A stretch of DNA of 64,000 nt from Myxococcales bacterium UBA1238 (lineage in GTDB: Bacteria; Myxococcota_A; Bradymonadia; UBA7976; UBA1532): contig DBWM01000010.1 in assembly GCA_002309015.1 (NCBI GenBank), forward strand, positions 99,765 through 163,764. Reading direction: 5' to 3'. Shown here piece after piece: positions 17,647 through 27,200 of the stretch (its first letter is position 1; every line of letters begins with the position of its first letter). A model generated the notes under the pieces. It ran no database searches. It saw only the letters and a list, made by a program, of their open reading frames with translations, and was not told the DNA's origin. Both the position numbers and the translations under genes were made by a program.

Positions 17647-18858
17647 ATGATCGAATCCTCACCGCCCTCCAACCGAACCTCATCTCCGTACGATCAGCTG
17701 CACAGTTCGTTCTTAACGCTCAGGCCGCTGCTGTTAGCGCAGTTGCAGGCCAATGCGGCCGCACGAGCTCTGGGGCCCATGGTGTATGACTTGTTCGCAG
17801 AATGGGCCATGCAGGGCGAGGGGACCGTAGGACTTCTGCAGGTACAGCGGGTTGCCGAGCGGTATCACCTGCAGGCAGAGTTGAGTGAGCCCTTATTGCC
17901 GGTTGGGTTTGCGGGCCAGGATCATTTGCCTCATCTGCTGGAGATCCTCCTCAGTAAGAAGCCTGCATGGATGGGGTTGTTCCTGGTCGAGGCGCTCTAT
18001 GCGCAGGGGTTGCTCCAGAGGCTCAGATCCCTTCATGAACCCGAGCGGGGGCCCGAGTTGATCAGGGCGGCTCAGACCGTCGTGGCTTGCGAACGTTTGG
18101 GGTCCTATGCGCTCTATCGCTTTATGGATGTGGTGTGTGCGCCCCGCGAGGCGATCGCCTTCTGGAGGGCGTGGCGTGAGGCCTGGGGGTCGCAGGATCC
18201 GCCCCGAAGGGACGTTTCGTTCTGTAAACTCCTGTCGCGCGAACTGAAGAACTTAATCGAGCTCTGGGGATTTGATGAGCCTGTAAGGCAGACTTCAGAG
18301 GCGGGACCAGGGGAGAGCATCGTCGGGATGAGCGGCCTGCTGGGGAGCATGGAGGTCAGCCAGGCATCGATCCCCGTGACCGAGACCGGCATCTTCAGGG
18401 CCTTTTGCAGCGCACCGACCACAGAAACGGGATCCTTTGCAGGGATCACCGATGCCATCAGGGCGCAGATGGCAAAGAAAGAATCGGAGTCCGACTTCGC
18501 GTCCGTTGTAGTGACACCGCCACCGCCGCCACAACCATTTACCCCCGCGATGGAGGCCGCCTTAAAGCAAACGGCGAGAGAGAGAGAGCGGATCGATGCC
18601 CAGGCTCGCGAGCATCAGCGACCGAGGCCGGTTTCACAAAAGAAGGCTTCAGCCAAACCGCAGAGGATCCCCGTCAAAAAGGACTGGCGGATCCCCGGTG
18701 CCCGTGGACTTTCGTGGTTGGTGTGGGGATTCTGTGCCCTCTGGGCGGGGTACGGCATCTTCAAGGGGATCAGCGGGCAGGCCGACATCTGGACGGGCGT
18801 CGGCCTTTTCGCGGCCGGTGGAGCCCTTTGGGCGATCTTCGAGTCGTCGGCAAGATAG
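17647..18858 (+). CDS. Unknown protein with two C-terminal transmembrane helices
   Basis: 403 residues, ATG 17647, weak ribosome binding site. The N-terminal 215 residues are helical and Leu-rich ('LRPLLLAQLQANAAARALG', 'LLEILLSKKPAWMGLFLVEALY'), followed by a region with two similar motifs 'VTETGIFRAF' and 'TTETGSFAGI', then a Pro/basic linker. Residues about 350-398 contain two hydrophobic helices ('WLVWGFCALWAGYGIFKGI' and 'IWTGVGLFAAGGALWAIF'). The protein is thus a C-tail-anchored membrane protein with a cytosolic body. No family recognised. It follows the GYF_2-like gene by 60 bp and is immediately followed by a 22-bp tandem repeat. Confidence 0.75.
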   Translation: MIESSPPSNRTSSPYDQLHSSFLTLRPLLLAQLQANAAARALGPMVYDLFAEWAMQGEGTVGLLQVQRVAERYHLQAELSEPLLPVGFAGQDHLPHLLEILLSKKPAWMGLFLVEALYAQGLLQRLRSLHEPERGPELIRAAQTVVACERLGSYALYRFMDVVCAPREAIAFWRAWREAWGSQDPPRRDVSFCKLLSRELKNLIELWGFDEPVRQTSEAGPGESIVGMSGLLGSMEVSQASIPVTETGIFRAFCSAPTTETGSFAGITDAIRAQMAKKESESDFASVVVTPPPPPQPFTPAMEAALKQTARERERIDAQAREHQRPRPVSQKKASAKPQRIPVKKDWRIPGARGLSWLVWGFCALWAGYGIFKGISGQADIWTGVGLFAAGGALWAIFESSAR

Positions 18859-19033
18859 ATCGGGTTCGCTTGCAGGGCGGATCGGGTTCGCTGTCAGGGT
18901 AGCTCAGGCTCGCTTGCAGGGCGGATCAGGTTCGCTGTCAGGGCAGCTCAGATTCGCTGGCAGTGTAGAGCGGGTTCGCTGGAGGGGCAGATGAGGTTCG
19001 CTGGCGGGGCAGAGGATCGTCGGCAGGCAGGCT
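18858..19033. repeat. Second 22-bp tandem repeat, about 7.5 copies
   Basis: Unit GATCGGGTTCGCTGGCAGGGCA, 22 bp, starting on the last base of the upstream stop codon, with copies at 18858, 18880, 18902, 18924, 18946, 18968, 18990 and a degenerate part at 19012. Copies diverge at several positions (TTGCAGGG/TGTCAGGG/TGGCAGTG). It lies between convergent genes. It shares its exact period with the array at 5011 but not its sequence. No spacers, so not CRISPR. Confidence 0.9.
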
Positions 19034-19091
19034 GATCGGAGGCGTAAGGAGGGGAGATGAGAGTCGCTGGCGTTGGCGGGCATCTACGCCG

Positions 19092-20588
19092 TTACCATTG
19101 CCATTCGATCTCGCCTACGAGTTTGGGGAGCGGTCTTTTGCCATAGGTCTCCGTGATCGCGGATCCCGGGAGCAGGATGCCCGTCTGGATGCCCGCTGTG
19201 AACTGACCTGCGGTGGAGAGGCTCCAGCTGTGGTGGATCGAGGCCATGTACTCGGTACCATAAAAGCGGTCGGCCTTTAAGCCGAGATGGTTGCGGGGGC
19301 TGCCCCCTGCAAAGAAGGTCTCGGTGGGATCGGTGAGGGGTGTATCGGCCCAGGCGACGAGGGCAGCGAGCGTGAGCTTCCAGTTGCCGGGTCGCCAGGT
19401 GACCCCAGGGAAGAAGTAGATGGCGTTCTGCACAGCCCCGTCTGTCGGGAGTTCTTCAAGGCCTGCGGGGGGTACAGCGTTGAGGGTGGTGTCGGCCTGG
19501 CGCTCGGCACTGCGGAGGGAGATCAACCGGAGCGCATCGGAGAAGAGGATGAAGCCTACCCGATGGTCGGGATCAAAGCGGAACTGGCGCATCTGACTGT
19601 CGTCGGGATCCCCGTCACCGGAGGCGTACCCCATCTCGATCCCCAAATGGATGCGAGGGCATCGCCAGGCGATCTCGGCACGGGCGACCCCGCCAATCCC
19701 CAAAAGGTCGACCTCCTCCGGGTGGGACGCATTGCGCCATCGATCACTGTGACCCAGCACTAAGGCCGCCTCGCCCTCAAGGTGCAAATCAGCGCCGATG
19801 GTATACAGAGGGCGGTCCCATCGGGCATAGAGATCGGTGGTCCAGCTGTCGAGGAAGTCGCCATCGCGATCCGTCTGGGTCCTGTAGGTGAATTGACCCC
19901 CAAGGCTCAGTTCTTCGCCCCGGTAGTTCACGGCCCCGTAGAGGCGCCAGGCACTGTCGTTATCGAACCAGGTGGCAAGGTCGTCCTGGTAAATATGATC
20001 GCCGCCGATGGCGATCTCCAGATCCGCCAAAGCGCCCAGGCTGTTCATGCGGAACGGACGTAAGGCCAGCTCAAAGCGCTGAAGGAGGTCGCCAGCACGG
20101 CGTCGGTTGAACCGTTCAAATAGGCGATCATCGTCCTCGGGGCGATCAAAGCCGTCGGCATCGACGAGGCCCAAACCGAACTGAGCGCCCACCTGACCCG
20201 CAGTGATCGCGATCCAATCGAAGTCGAGCTCAGCCCAGCCCAGGCGGGGTTCGACGGTGGTCCACCCGATGGTCGAGTTCTCAGGGTCACCATATCGACG
20301 TTCCACGTAGTCGGCACCGATGCTGTTGGTCTGTCCAAAGATCTGTCCGGTCAGTACGTCGATCTGGACTTCGACCTTGAGGCGGCCCGCTTCAAAAATG
20401 GGATCGATGCGCAGGCGGTGCATGCCGTAGAAGTTCTGCCCGGTTTCGGTGTCGTCGGAGTCCAGCCGAAGATCGCCTAAGGCGACGGTTTGGAGGCGGT
20501 AGCTCCCCGGGGTGACCCAGCGGACGCGGGCCTGAGCGGTTTGAAGGCTGCAAAGGGCAAGTAAAGTGATCAAAGAGGCGCGCAACAT
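19092..20588 (-). CDS. Outer-membrane beta-barrel protein (TIGR04551-like)
   Basis: I place the start at ATG 20586-20588, where a signal peptide begins ('MLRASLITLLALCSLQTAQA'), giving 498 residues; the open frame further upstream lacks sense. The mature protein alternates amphipathic strands with aromatic girdles and short acidic turns ('GWAELDFDWIAITAGQVGAQ', 'LSLGGQFTYRTQTDRDGDFL') and ends in W-Q-W, typical of outer-membrane barrels. It resembles the myxobacterial outer-membrane protein family I know as TIGR04551; I am less sure of that name than of the barrel. Transport or structural role unknown. Divergent from the pseudokinase gene. Confidence 0.8.
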   Translation of the reverse strand: MLRASLITLLALCSLQTAQARVRWVTPGSYRLQTVALGDLRLDSDDTETGQNFYGMHRLRIDPIFEAGRLKVEVQIDVLTGQIFGQTNSIGADYVERRYGDPENSTIGWTTVEPRLGWAELDFDWIAITAGQVGAQFGLGLVDADGFDRPEDDDRLFERFNRRRAGDLLQRFELALRPFRMNSLGALADLEIAIGGDHIYQDDLATWFDNDSAWRLYGAVNYRGEELSLGGQFTYRTQTDRDGDFLDSWTTDLYARWDRPLYTIGADLHLEGEAALVLGHSDRWRNASHPEEVDLLGIGGVARAEIAWRCPRIHLGIEMGYASGDGDPDDSQMRQFRFDPDHRVGFILFSDALRLISLRSAERQADTTLNAVPPAGLEELPTDGAVQNAIYFFPGVTWRPGNWKLTLAALVAWADTPLTDPTETFFAGGSPRNHLGLKADRFYGTEYMASIHHSWSLSTAGQFTAGIQTGILLPGSAITETYGKRPLPKLVGEIEWQW

Positions 20589-20836
20589 CGTCAACTTCCA
20601 GAACGCGTGAGGCTGTGCAATATAGCAAAGCTCAGCGCGTGAGGCTTGTATTTGTTTTCGCAGATACAAAAGAATGCATCGGCTGGGTCGAAAGGGGCGT
20701 CTGGGGCGCCCGATGCGGTTTGTCGCAAGTCTTGTGCGTAAAATAAGGGCTTTTTTGGGGCAAATGGCGTTATATTGGCGCATTCTTTTCGCTGCGGACG
20801 CGGTGTCAAAAAGAAGAGAAGGCAGGAGGCTATCCC
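20589..20836. promoter_or_regulatory. Divergent promoter region
   Basis: This 248-bp interval separates the minus-strand barrel gene from the plus-strand pseudokinase gene, so it must carry promoters for both. A TATATT at 20771-20776 is a possible -10 box for the rightward gene, but no good -35 lies 17 bp upstream. AGGAGG at 20824-20829 is a strong ribosome binding site for the TTG start at 20837. Confidence 0.4.
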
Positions 20837-23101
20837 TTGATTTGTTTTCGTTGTGGCGCAGAAGTGGATGAGGGGCAGGCGGCATGCCCCAACTGTGGTC
20901 AGGCATTGGGGCCTTTGAAGAAGTCATTTACGGCCACCAGCTCCCAACTGAAGGCATTGGAACGTCGACGTAAGCGGGCACAAGAGGCGTCGAGTGGGCT
21001 GGCCTATGCCGTAGGAGACGTCGTTGCAGGGCGTTATCAGCTGCAGGATTTGTTGGGCATTGGGGCCTTTGGAGCCACGTTCCGCGCATATGATCAGGAG
21101 ATCGATCAGTCTTTAGCTTTCAAGGTGGTGCACGATCACCTGCTCCAAACGGACGAGGAACGCGACCGGTTCGTGGATGTAGCCCGCAACCTGCGGAAAT
21201 TGTCGCAGCAGAACATCGTGCGTTACTACGATGCCGACGTCCATGATGGGCATGCTTACTTTACAGAGCAGCTGCTCGATGGGTTGTCGCTCCGCAAGGT
21301 GATCGCACTCCGTCTCGATCGCGATGGCCGGTTTTCTCCGAGCGAGGTGGAGCCCATCTTCAGTCAGCTCGCACTGGCGCTTTCATATGTGCATAAAACA
21401 TCGGTGCACGGATCGATCAAGCTGAACAACATCATCCTGATGCCCGATCAACTGAAGCTGACCGACTTTGCGTGGCACGAGCTGATCCCCTTCGATCGCT
21501 ATGCTGAGATTCTTCGGGCTTATCGGGATGCAGGTGCGCCAGAGTTGTGGGAGGAGGACAGCTCCATCAGAGATCTGACGCCTCAGTCCGATATTTACAG
21601 TCTGGGGGTTATCCTCTACCAACTTTGCACAGGTCGACCCTACGATGCGGATTCACCGCTGGTCAGCGACTTTTTAGGGAACGATGAATACGCTCAGGTC
21701 GGCAATCTGGACGAGATCATCCGCAGAGCAACTTCGCCGGATCCGAAGGAGCGCTACGAGAATGCGATGGAGTTCTCCGAAGCGTTGTCGATCATGGTCG
21801 ACTCCGACGAACTGATGGTGGCAGAGGTTCAGGAAGAAGGTCCGTGGCCATCGGATGTCACGCGCCAGATTCAGGCCCCTGACGAGCTGCTCGATGAACC
21901 ATCGGATCAGGAGGAGGGCAGTGAGGAGACGGTCGAAACGGATGGGACGCGCGTCGAAAAGGTCTATAGCCTCGATCCAGACATCACACCGTTGCCTGAG
22001 TTAGATAACATGGTGCCGGCAGAAGCGGCCTCACAGGGCGAGCTGAACGGCGATCAGGATCACGATTTGCAACAGGATGGATCGGTGGAGTTTGCGGAAT
22101 CTGCCGACATCATCCCCGATGATGAGCTGCTCGAGGCACAAGGTGCGGCGAGTCAGCAAAGTCATTTGCCGCACCAACCGGGGCTCAGGGGCATTCCCAT
22201 CAATCAAACGCCCGCTAATGTGAAGGTCAATCCTCGCCTCACGGGTGAACTGCCTGTCCTGAATGTGCAGAAGCCCTACGATCCCCTCGACGATATGCCC
22301 ACAACCCGGCCGCAGTCGATCCCCTATGCCAGCGATGCCTATGATCCCTGGCAGCAGGAAGACATGTCGACCAATGCGTTGCCTTCCGTCGCCGAGCGGT
22401 TAGGCGATAAGCGCCCTGAAGAGGATGAGATCCCCACATCGGCCATGCCGGTGGTCGCTCATGATGACGATATTGTACGCTTAAGCGTACAGTCGACACG
22501 CCTTCCCGACAAACAGGGTTTGCTTGCATCGCAGCATAACCGCCCTGCTGCTCAGGTGAGATCTCCAGAACCGCGCAGTACAGAGGAAGCGCGGCCGCAG
22601 AATATGAACGTTCGGGCCGTAGAACCTGCGCATCAAGTCACCGAGGCTATGCCCAAGGTGGTGATCCCCGCAGCCGTGCATCGGAAGAGGAAGGGCATTT
22701 TAAGCTCGAACCTGGGCTTTGCCCTCTGCATCATCCTGTCGGTGAGCGTGGTGATCGGTATCACGTTGTTCCTCTTTAGTCGTGAAAAGCAGCGCAGGAG
22801 GGAGGCCGAGATCGAGAGGCTGAATGCCGCTGCGATCGCAGATGCACAAAAGAATCGGCCAGCAGCTGATCCGGTCAGGCCGAACGTGAATCCCCCAGAT
22901 GCCGGACTCGTTCCCCTGCCAATAGCAGCGCCTGTACCGGCAGTCCCGCCTTCGGCAGACGCATCGATCGTTGAGCCACAGCCCATCAAGGTTGAAGCTT
23001 TACCGATCCCCGCGCAGCCTAAGAACGATCCACCGTCCCAGGAGCCCGCCAAAGAGCAACCCAAGCCCGATCAGCCCGTACCTGCTGATGCGCCTAAGTG
23101 A
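20837..23101 (+). CDS. Zn-ribbon protein-kinase-like membrane protein, probable pseudokinase
   Basis: 754 residues, TTG start placed by AGGAGG seven bases upstream. Residues 3-20 form a zinc ribbon (C3, C6, C17, C20). A Hanks-type kinase domain spans about 67-335: glycine loop GIGAFGATF (74-82), Lys96, then HGSIKLNN (191-198) instead of HRDLKPEN, so the catalytic Asp is Ser193, and DFA (210-212) instead of DFG. Loss of the catalytic base argues against phosphotransfer; ATP binding may remain. A long acidic disordered region follows, then one transmembrane helix (about 624-647) and a Pro-rich tail of about 105 residues outside the membrane. Probably a regulatory scaffold that senses or transmits across the inner membrane. 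Confidence 0.88.
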   Translation: MICFRCGAEVDEGQAACPNCGQALGPLKKSFTATSSQLKALERRRKRAQEASSGLAYAVGDVVAGRYQLQDLLGIGAFGATFRAYDQEIDQSLAFKVVHDHLLQTDEERDRFVDVARNLRKLSQQNIVRYYDADVHDGHAYFTEQLLDGLSLRKVIALRLDRDGRFSPSEVEPIFSQLALALSYVHKTSVHGSIKLNNIILMPDQLKLTDFAWHELIPFDRYAEILRAYRDAGAPELWEEDSSIRDLTPQSDIYSLGVILYQLCTGRPYDADSPLVSDFLGNDEYAQVGNLDEIIRRATSPDPKERYENAMEFSEALSIMVDSDELMVAEVQEEGPWPSDVTRQIQAPDELLDEPSDQEEGSEETVETDGTRVEKVYSLDPDITPLPELDNMVPAEAASQGELNGDQDHDLQQDGSVEFAESADIIPDDELLEAQGAASQQSHLPHQPGLRGIPINQTPANVKVNPRLTGELPVLNVQKPYDPLDDMPTTRPQSIPYASDAYDPWQQEDMSTNALPSVAERLGDKRPEEDEIPTSAMPVVAHDDDIVRLSVQSTRLPDKQGLLASQHNRPAAQVRSPEPRSTEEARPQNMNVRAVEPAHQVTEAMPKVVIPAAVHRKRKGILSSNLGFALCIILSVSVVIGITLFLFSREKQRRREAEIERLNAAAIADAQKNRPAADPVRPNVNPPDAGLVPLPIAAPVPAVPPSADASIVEPQPIKVEALPIPAQPKNDPPSQEPAKEQPKPDQPVPADAPK

Positions 23102-23379
23102 TCCCATTCTCCCTTCCTCTCGTATCTGATCATCGCCTCTCTCTTTAAAAAGAACGTATCTGTCGAAGTCATTCATCGATGGGAGCGGAGCTTAAGACCG
23201 TTCTCGTCGGTGCGGGTGATCGCGCAGCTGTGGTGAAGGGGACGCATCCCTCGATATAGATCTGCGATAGAGGCGAACCTTAAAGGCGTTCTTATAGAGG
23301 GAGGCTGGCGCTGTATGCGACGGAGGGAGGCAGGTGAGGGGCGGTGAATGCGCGATCTGCGCGCCTTCAATCTCCGCGA

Positions 23380-23880
23380 TCAGTTGTTATCGTCGTTGTC
23401 AGAAGCGTTCGAGGAACTGTCGTTCTTGGCAGACTTCTTCGAGCCGACCGCCATGAATTCCTTGAAGGGCTTTAACTTGATGTCGATCTCGGCGCGGCCC
23501 TGGGCCATGGCGCTCAGCACGCGGTAGTAGTTGAGGAAGCCATCCCAGGCGATGCCGTTGACCACCAGCAGCGTGTCGCTCAGGATCTTTTCGGTGGCGC
23601 GCAGGCGAGCGGTCAGATCCTGCAGCTGGGAGACCAGCGCCTGTGCCCGCTCGATTTGGTCCAGATCGTAACCTGGCAGGGCGAAGTTCATGGATCGGGC
23701 CATCGAGATCATCTTCTTCTGGATCTGCTCGCTGCCCTTGCGGGGACGCAGGGGTTCGTTGCGGTCGGTGGCCTTCAGGGGCATGGAGATGCCTTTGAGG
23801 TTGTTCTCGAGCGTTTCGAGCGCGTTCTTGTTTTGATCGAGCTGTTCTTCACTCAAGAGGGGGATGTTGATGTCGGGCAT
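23380..23880 (-). CDS. Small helical protein, paralogue of the product at 43827
   Basis: 166 residues, ATG at 23878-23880 with AGGAG just upstream on the minus strand. Mostly helical, no membrane segment, with an acidic Asn/Asp/Ser tail. It aligns along its length with the protein at 43827-44318: shared 'PxRKGxExxxxxhISxA' core, an 'LPGYDLDQIE / FPHDEIEQ' segment, 'WDGFLNYYRVLSAMA / WEAFLAYYKMATALS', and 'IDIKLKPFKEFM / IETRLKPIVNFM'. This is a family I do not recognise. It could be a structural or secreted small protein; export by an unusual route cannot be excluded. It lies at the end of a minus-strand series with Nnr, Sel1 and TsaC genes. Confidence 0.75.
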   Translation of the reverse strand: MPDINIPLLSEEQLDQNKNALETLENNLKGISMPLKATDRNEPLRPRKGSEQIQKKMISMARSMNFALPGYDLDQIERAQALVSQLQDLTARLRATEKILSDTLLVVNGIAWDGFLNYYRVLSAMAQGRAEIDIKLKPFKEFMAVGSKKSAKNDSSSNASDNDDNN

Positions 23881-24222
23881 CGGGATCGACTCCTATAGAT
23901 CGATGGGTTGAGGAACAATGTCAGGATTTGCAGTATGCCGGAAGCCCTTGATCGGAGTCTAGAGAAAAATGCACCGAACCCCAAAAAAGATCGAGCGAAC
24001 CTCTGATCCCCTCCGATCGCAGGATCGATTCGGGCAGAGGGCGATGCCTGGCCCAGCGATTCGACCCTGACATTGACCGGTATGGACGGAGGACTGCGAT
24101 TCGATCGAAGGGATGGAAAGGCAGAGAGGGCAGTGGGATTCGGCGAAGGCGAAGATGCGTCAGGGGCAGAGGGAATCTGTTGCATCCGGTTGGGGGCTTG
24201 CCTGGGCCAAAGGAACAGGGGA
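23881..24222. other. Gene-free interval
   Basis: Between two minus-strand genes. I see no convincing gene, repeat or hairpin. Short open frames on the plus strand here have no ribosome binding site and run into the Nnr gene on the other strand. The 3' untranslated part of the Nnr gene and the promoter of the 23380-23880 gene must lie here. Confidence 0.5.
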
Positions 24223-27200
24223 TCAGAACGTGCCGCTTGCAGAAAGGCCCTGCTGGTGCAGCTCGCGCTCTACGGTTGAAAGGGCGGCGATCAGGTCACG
24301 GGTGACCACTGCATTTTGAGTGGACTGCTCTGCTGCTTTGTCACCCGCTAAGGCATGCCACACAACCCCCGCCCAGGCTGCACGCTCAGCCTGAACACCT
24401 CGTGCCAGCAATGCGGCGATGATCCCCGCTAAAACGTCTCCCATACCCGCTGTAGCCATACCTGGATTCCCAAAGGGACAAACCCGGATCCCGCTTGGTC
24501 CGCAAATCAGGGTGTTTGCGCCCTTCAGCACCACGACTGCATTGGTGGTTTGGTACAGCTTATAGGCCGCAAGGGTTCGATGGGTTTGAATGTCGGAAGG
24601 GGAGCAACCGAGAAGTCGGGCCGCTTCACCGGGGTGAGGAGTCAGCACGCGCGGACCTCCCCGGCCCAAAAGCCCAAGCACCGCATAGCCTTCATCGGGG
24701 ATCCGTTCGGCTACAGCGTTCAATGCCTCAGCATCGATGACCGCAGGTGCCAGAATATTGGGCAGAATGGCGCGCAACAGAGGAGCATAACGGTGGTCGA
24801 ACCCGGGGCCAATGGCCAGTGCTGTGAACTGATTGAGATGCCGAATGAGCAGATTCTTGTCGGTGGCCTCGTTTAAGATGGGCTCACTCATCAACTCATA
24901 GAGCTGAGCCGATAAAGGTCCAAAGGCCTCAAAAGTGGTCCCTAAGGTCGCAAGGCCCGCACCTGCTTTGAGCGCTGCATGGCCACAGAGCCTGATGCAA
25001 CCGGTGCGCCCCTGCGATCCGCCCAGCACATAGACGTGACCCTGGCTGCCTTTATGGGCGTTCATGTTGCGATCCTTAAACGCGATCAACGCGTCCTCTT
25101 CGGTCAGGATGCGCCTCGATTGCCAGAGGGGCAGCAGATCACAGTTGATGGCCCTGGGGGGATCGGACGGGAGGAGCTGATGCTCTTCCTGATCAATGGG
25201 ATAAGAGAAGGCGTCGATCGCGCTGGCGCTTACGTTCATCTGGATGATCGGGTGCGGATCCTCCGACTTGGGCTCCGGCTTTTTGGGCTCCTCGGCCGGT
25301 TGGGAGCGCGCTTTCTCCAGGAACTCCTTGCTGGTGGGGCCCATCTTATCGAACCGGTTCGGCAGGGATCGCTTCCTCATCTGGCGCGATCGGGGCATCC
25401 GCTTCTTCGGCTTTTTGCCGGTATCCTGCGCCGCCTTCGCATGGGCTTCTTCAATGGCTAGAAGCAAGGGGAGCTCTTCACCGTCTGCCTGGTCGCCAGA
25501 AGCGTCCTCATGATCCGCTTTTTCGGATTCTTTGGACGCATCGCCTGAGGCGTCCTGCGCTTTCATCTGGGATTCAGATGCAGCCGCATCGGCCTCATTC
25601 GTCGCCTGGCTCGGAGACAAAGCGCCCTCTTCCTGAACCTGAGATCCGGCGTCATCGCCCTTCATCTGCGCATCGTTTGCCTCTTTTTGACCCTCGCTTT
25701 GCAGATCTGCCTGCCCATCGGTGACATCTCTGACCGGCATGGGCGCCAGGCTAAACAGATTGAACTGCCGATCATCATCGAAGAGATCGACGGACTCCTC
25801 CGGCTTGACTGGCGCCTTATGCGCCTTGGAGGGGGTTTTCGCTGCAGGCTTTTCGGCCACGGTCTTCGCAGGGGCGGCCTTAGGCTTCGCAGGGGCCGTC
25901 TTGGGCTTCGCAGGGGCCGTCTTGGGCTTCGCGGGTGTGGTCTTAGGCTTTGCGGTCTTCTCGGCGATGGGCTTCGCGGGTGCGGTCCTGGGCTTCGCGG
26001 GTGCGGTCCTGGGCTTCGCGGGCGCGGTCCTGGGCTTCGCAGTCTTCGGTGAAATGGGTTCCGGTTTGGGCTCCGGCTCTGCGATTGGAGGCTCCGGCCT
26101 GGCCACAGCTTCGACGGAGGGCTCCGTTACCTGCGCCAAAAGGGGATCGGAAGCAGGCGCATCGGATTCGCTCTCATCGACCTGGGGGAACGCCTGAACC
26201 GCCATGCTGTTCTCTGTGGTAAAGAAGTTCCAGACGGGCTTCGTAGGTTCCTTCTTCGGCTTCGCGGGCGCAGGCTCCGGTTGAACGGTCTCCCGCTTCG
26301 GATGCGCCGTCTTTCGCCTGGGCTCTGAGGTCGGTTTCACCTTGATCTCAGGGGCAGGCTCAGCCGCTTTTTGGGCAGGGGCAGGTTCCTTTGAAGGGAC
26401 CTTCTCTTCGATCGATTCGGACTGCTTCTGCGCTTTGGGGGCAGGCTCAGCCGCTTTGGGGGCAGGGGCTGGCGCAGGCTTCGCAGATTTCTTTTGCTTT
26501 GAACGTTTCGGCCTGGCCTCGGTATCGGCCTCTTTTGCCGTTGCAGCGGTGTCTTTTGCCGTTGCAACGGTGCCTTTGGCTGTTTCAGCTGTGCCTTTGG
26601 CCGTTTCGGCGGTTTCAGTGGTCGAAGGCTTGGGCTCTGCAAACAGATCGATTTGAGGTTCCGGTTCGCTCATTGGGGATTCCGGAGGCAGCAGTGCGAA
26701 TTCAAGATTCGCCTGATCGGGCTCATTTGACGCAGGCTTCGCCTCGGATTCCTGCGGGGCTTCAGCAACAGGATCGTTTTCCTGAATCGCTTCTTCGCTT
26801 GTTGCGGAGAGCATCTGCGGAGATTGGGTATTCCTTGCGCGTTCAGCCGCCTCGGCTGCGCCCTTCTTGCGTTCCTTCTTGGCGGCCTTCTTGAGCTTCT
26901 CATTCGCCTCATTGGCTGCTTCCGAGAACCGCTCGAGGTGATCCGTCTCTGCGCTCAGGTTCAGGGTCTGCGGATCCTGCTCAGAATCTTCCTCTTTATG
27001 AAGCACCGGTCTGGTTTCGGCCAGAATGGCATTCATCATGTCGGTATACGAAGGTCGGGCCGGTGGAAATGCGGTGATCTCGCTCTCGGACTGTGGAGTC
27101 GCAGGGAGCGAAGCTCTCTGGGGAGCAAGGGCGATGTGATCGGCGATCGATTCGGGGATCTGCGTCGTTTCTTCGGCCTCATTAGGCGCTTTGTTCGAAG

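Noticed and set aside
20589..20927. Longer N-terminus of the barrel protein starting at 20927
   Set aside because: It overlaps the divergent pseudokinase gene and would bury a good signal peptide internally.
25687..26197. Plus-strand Gly/Ala-rich frames in the Nnr insert
   Set aside because: They arise from the 21-bp repeats read on the wrong strand; the minus-strand frame is continuous with enzyme domains at both ends.
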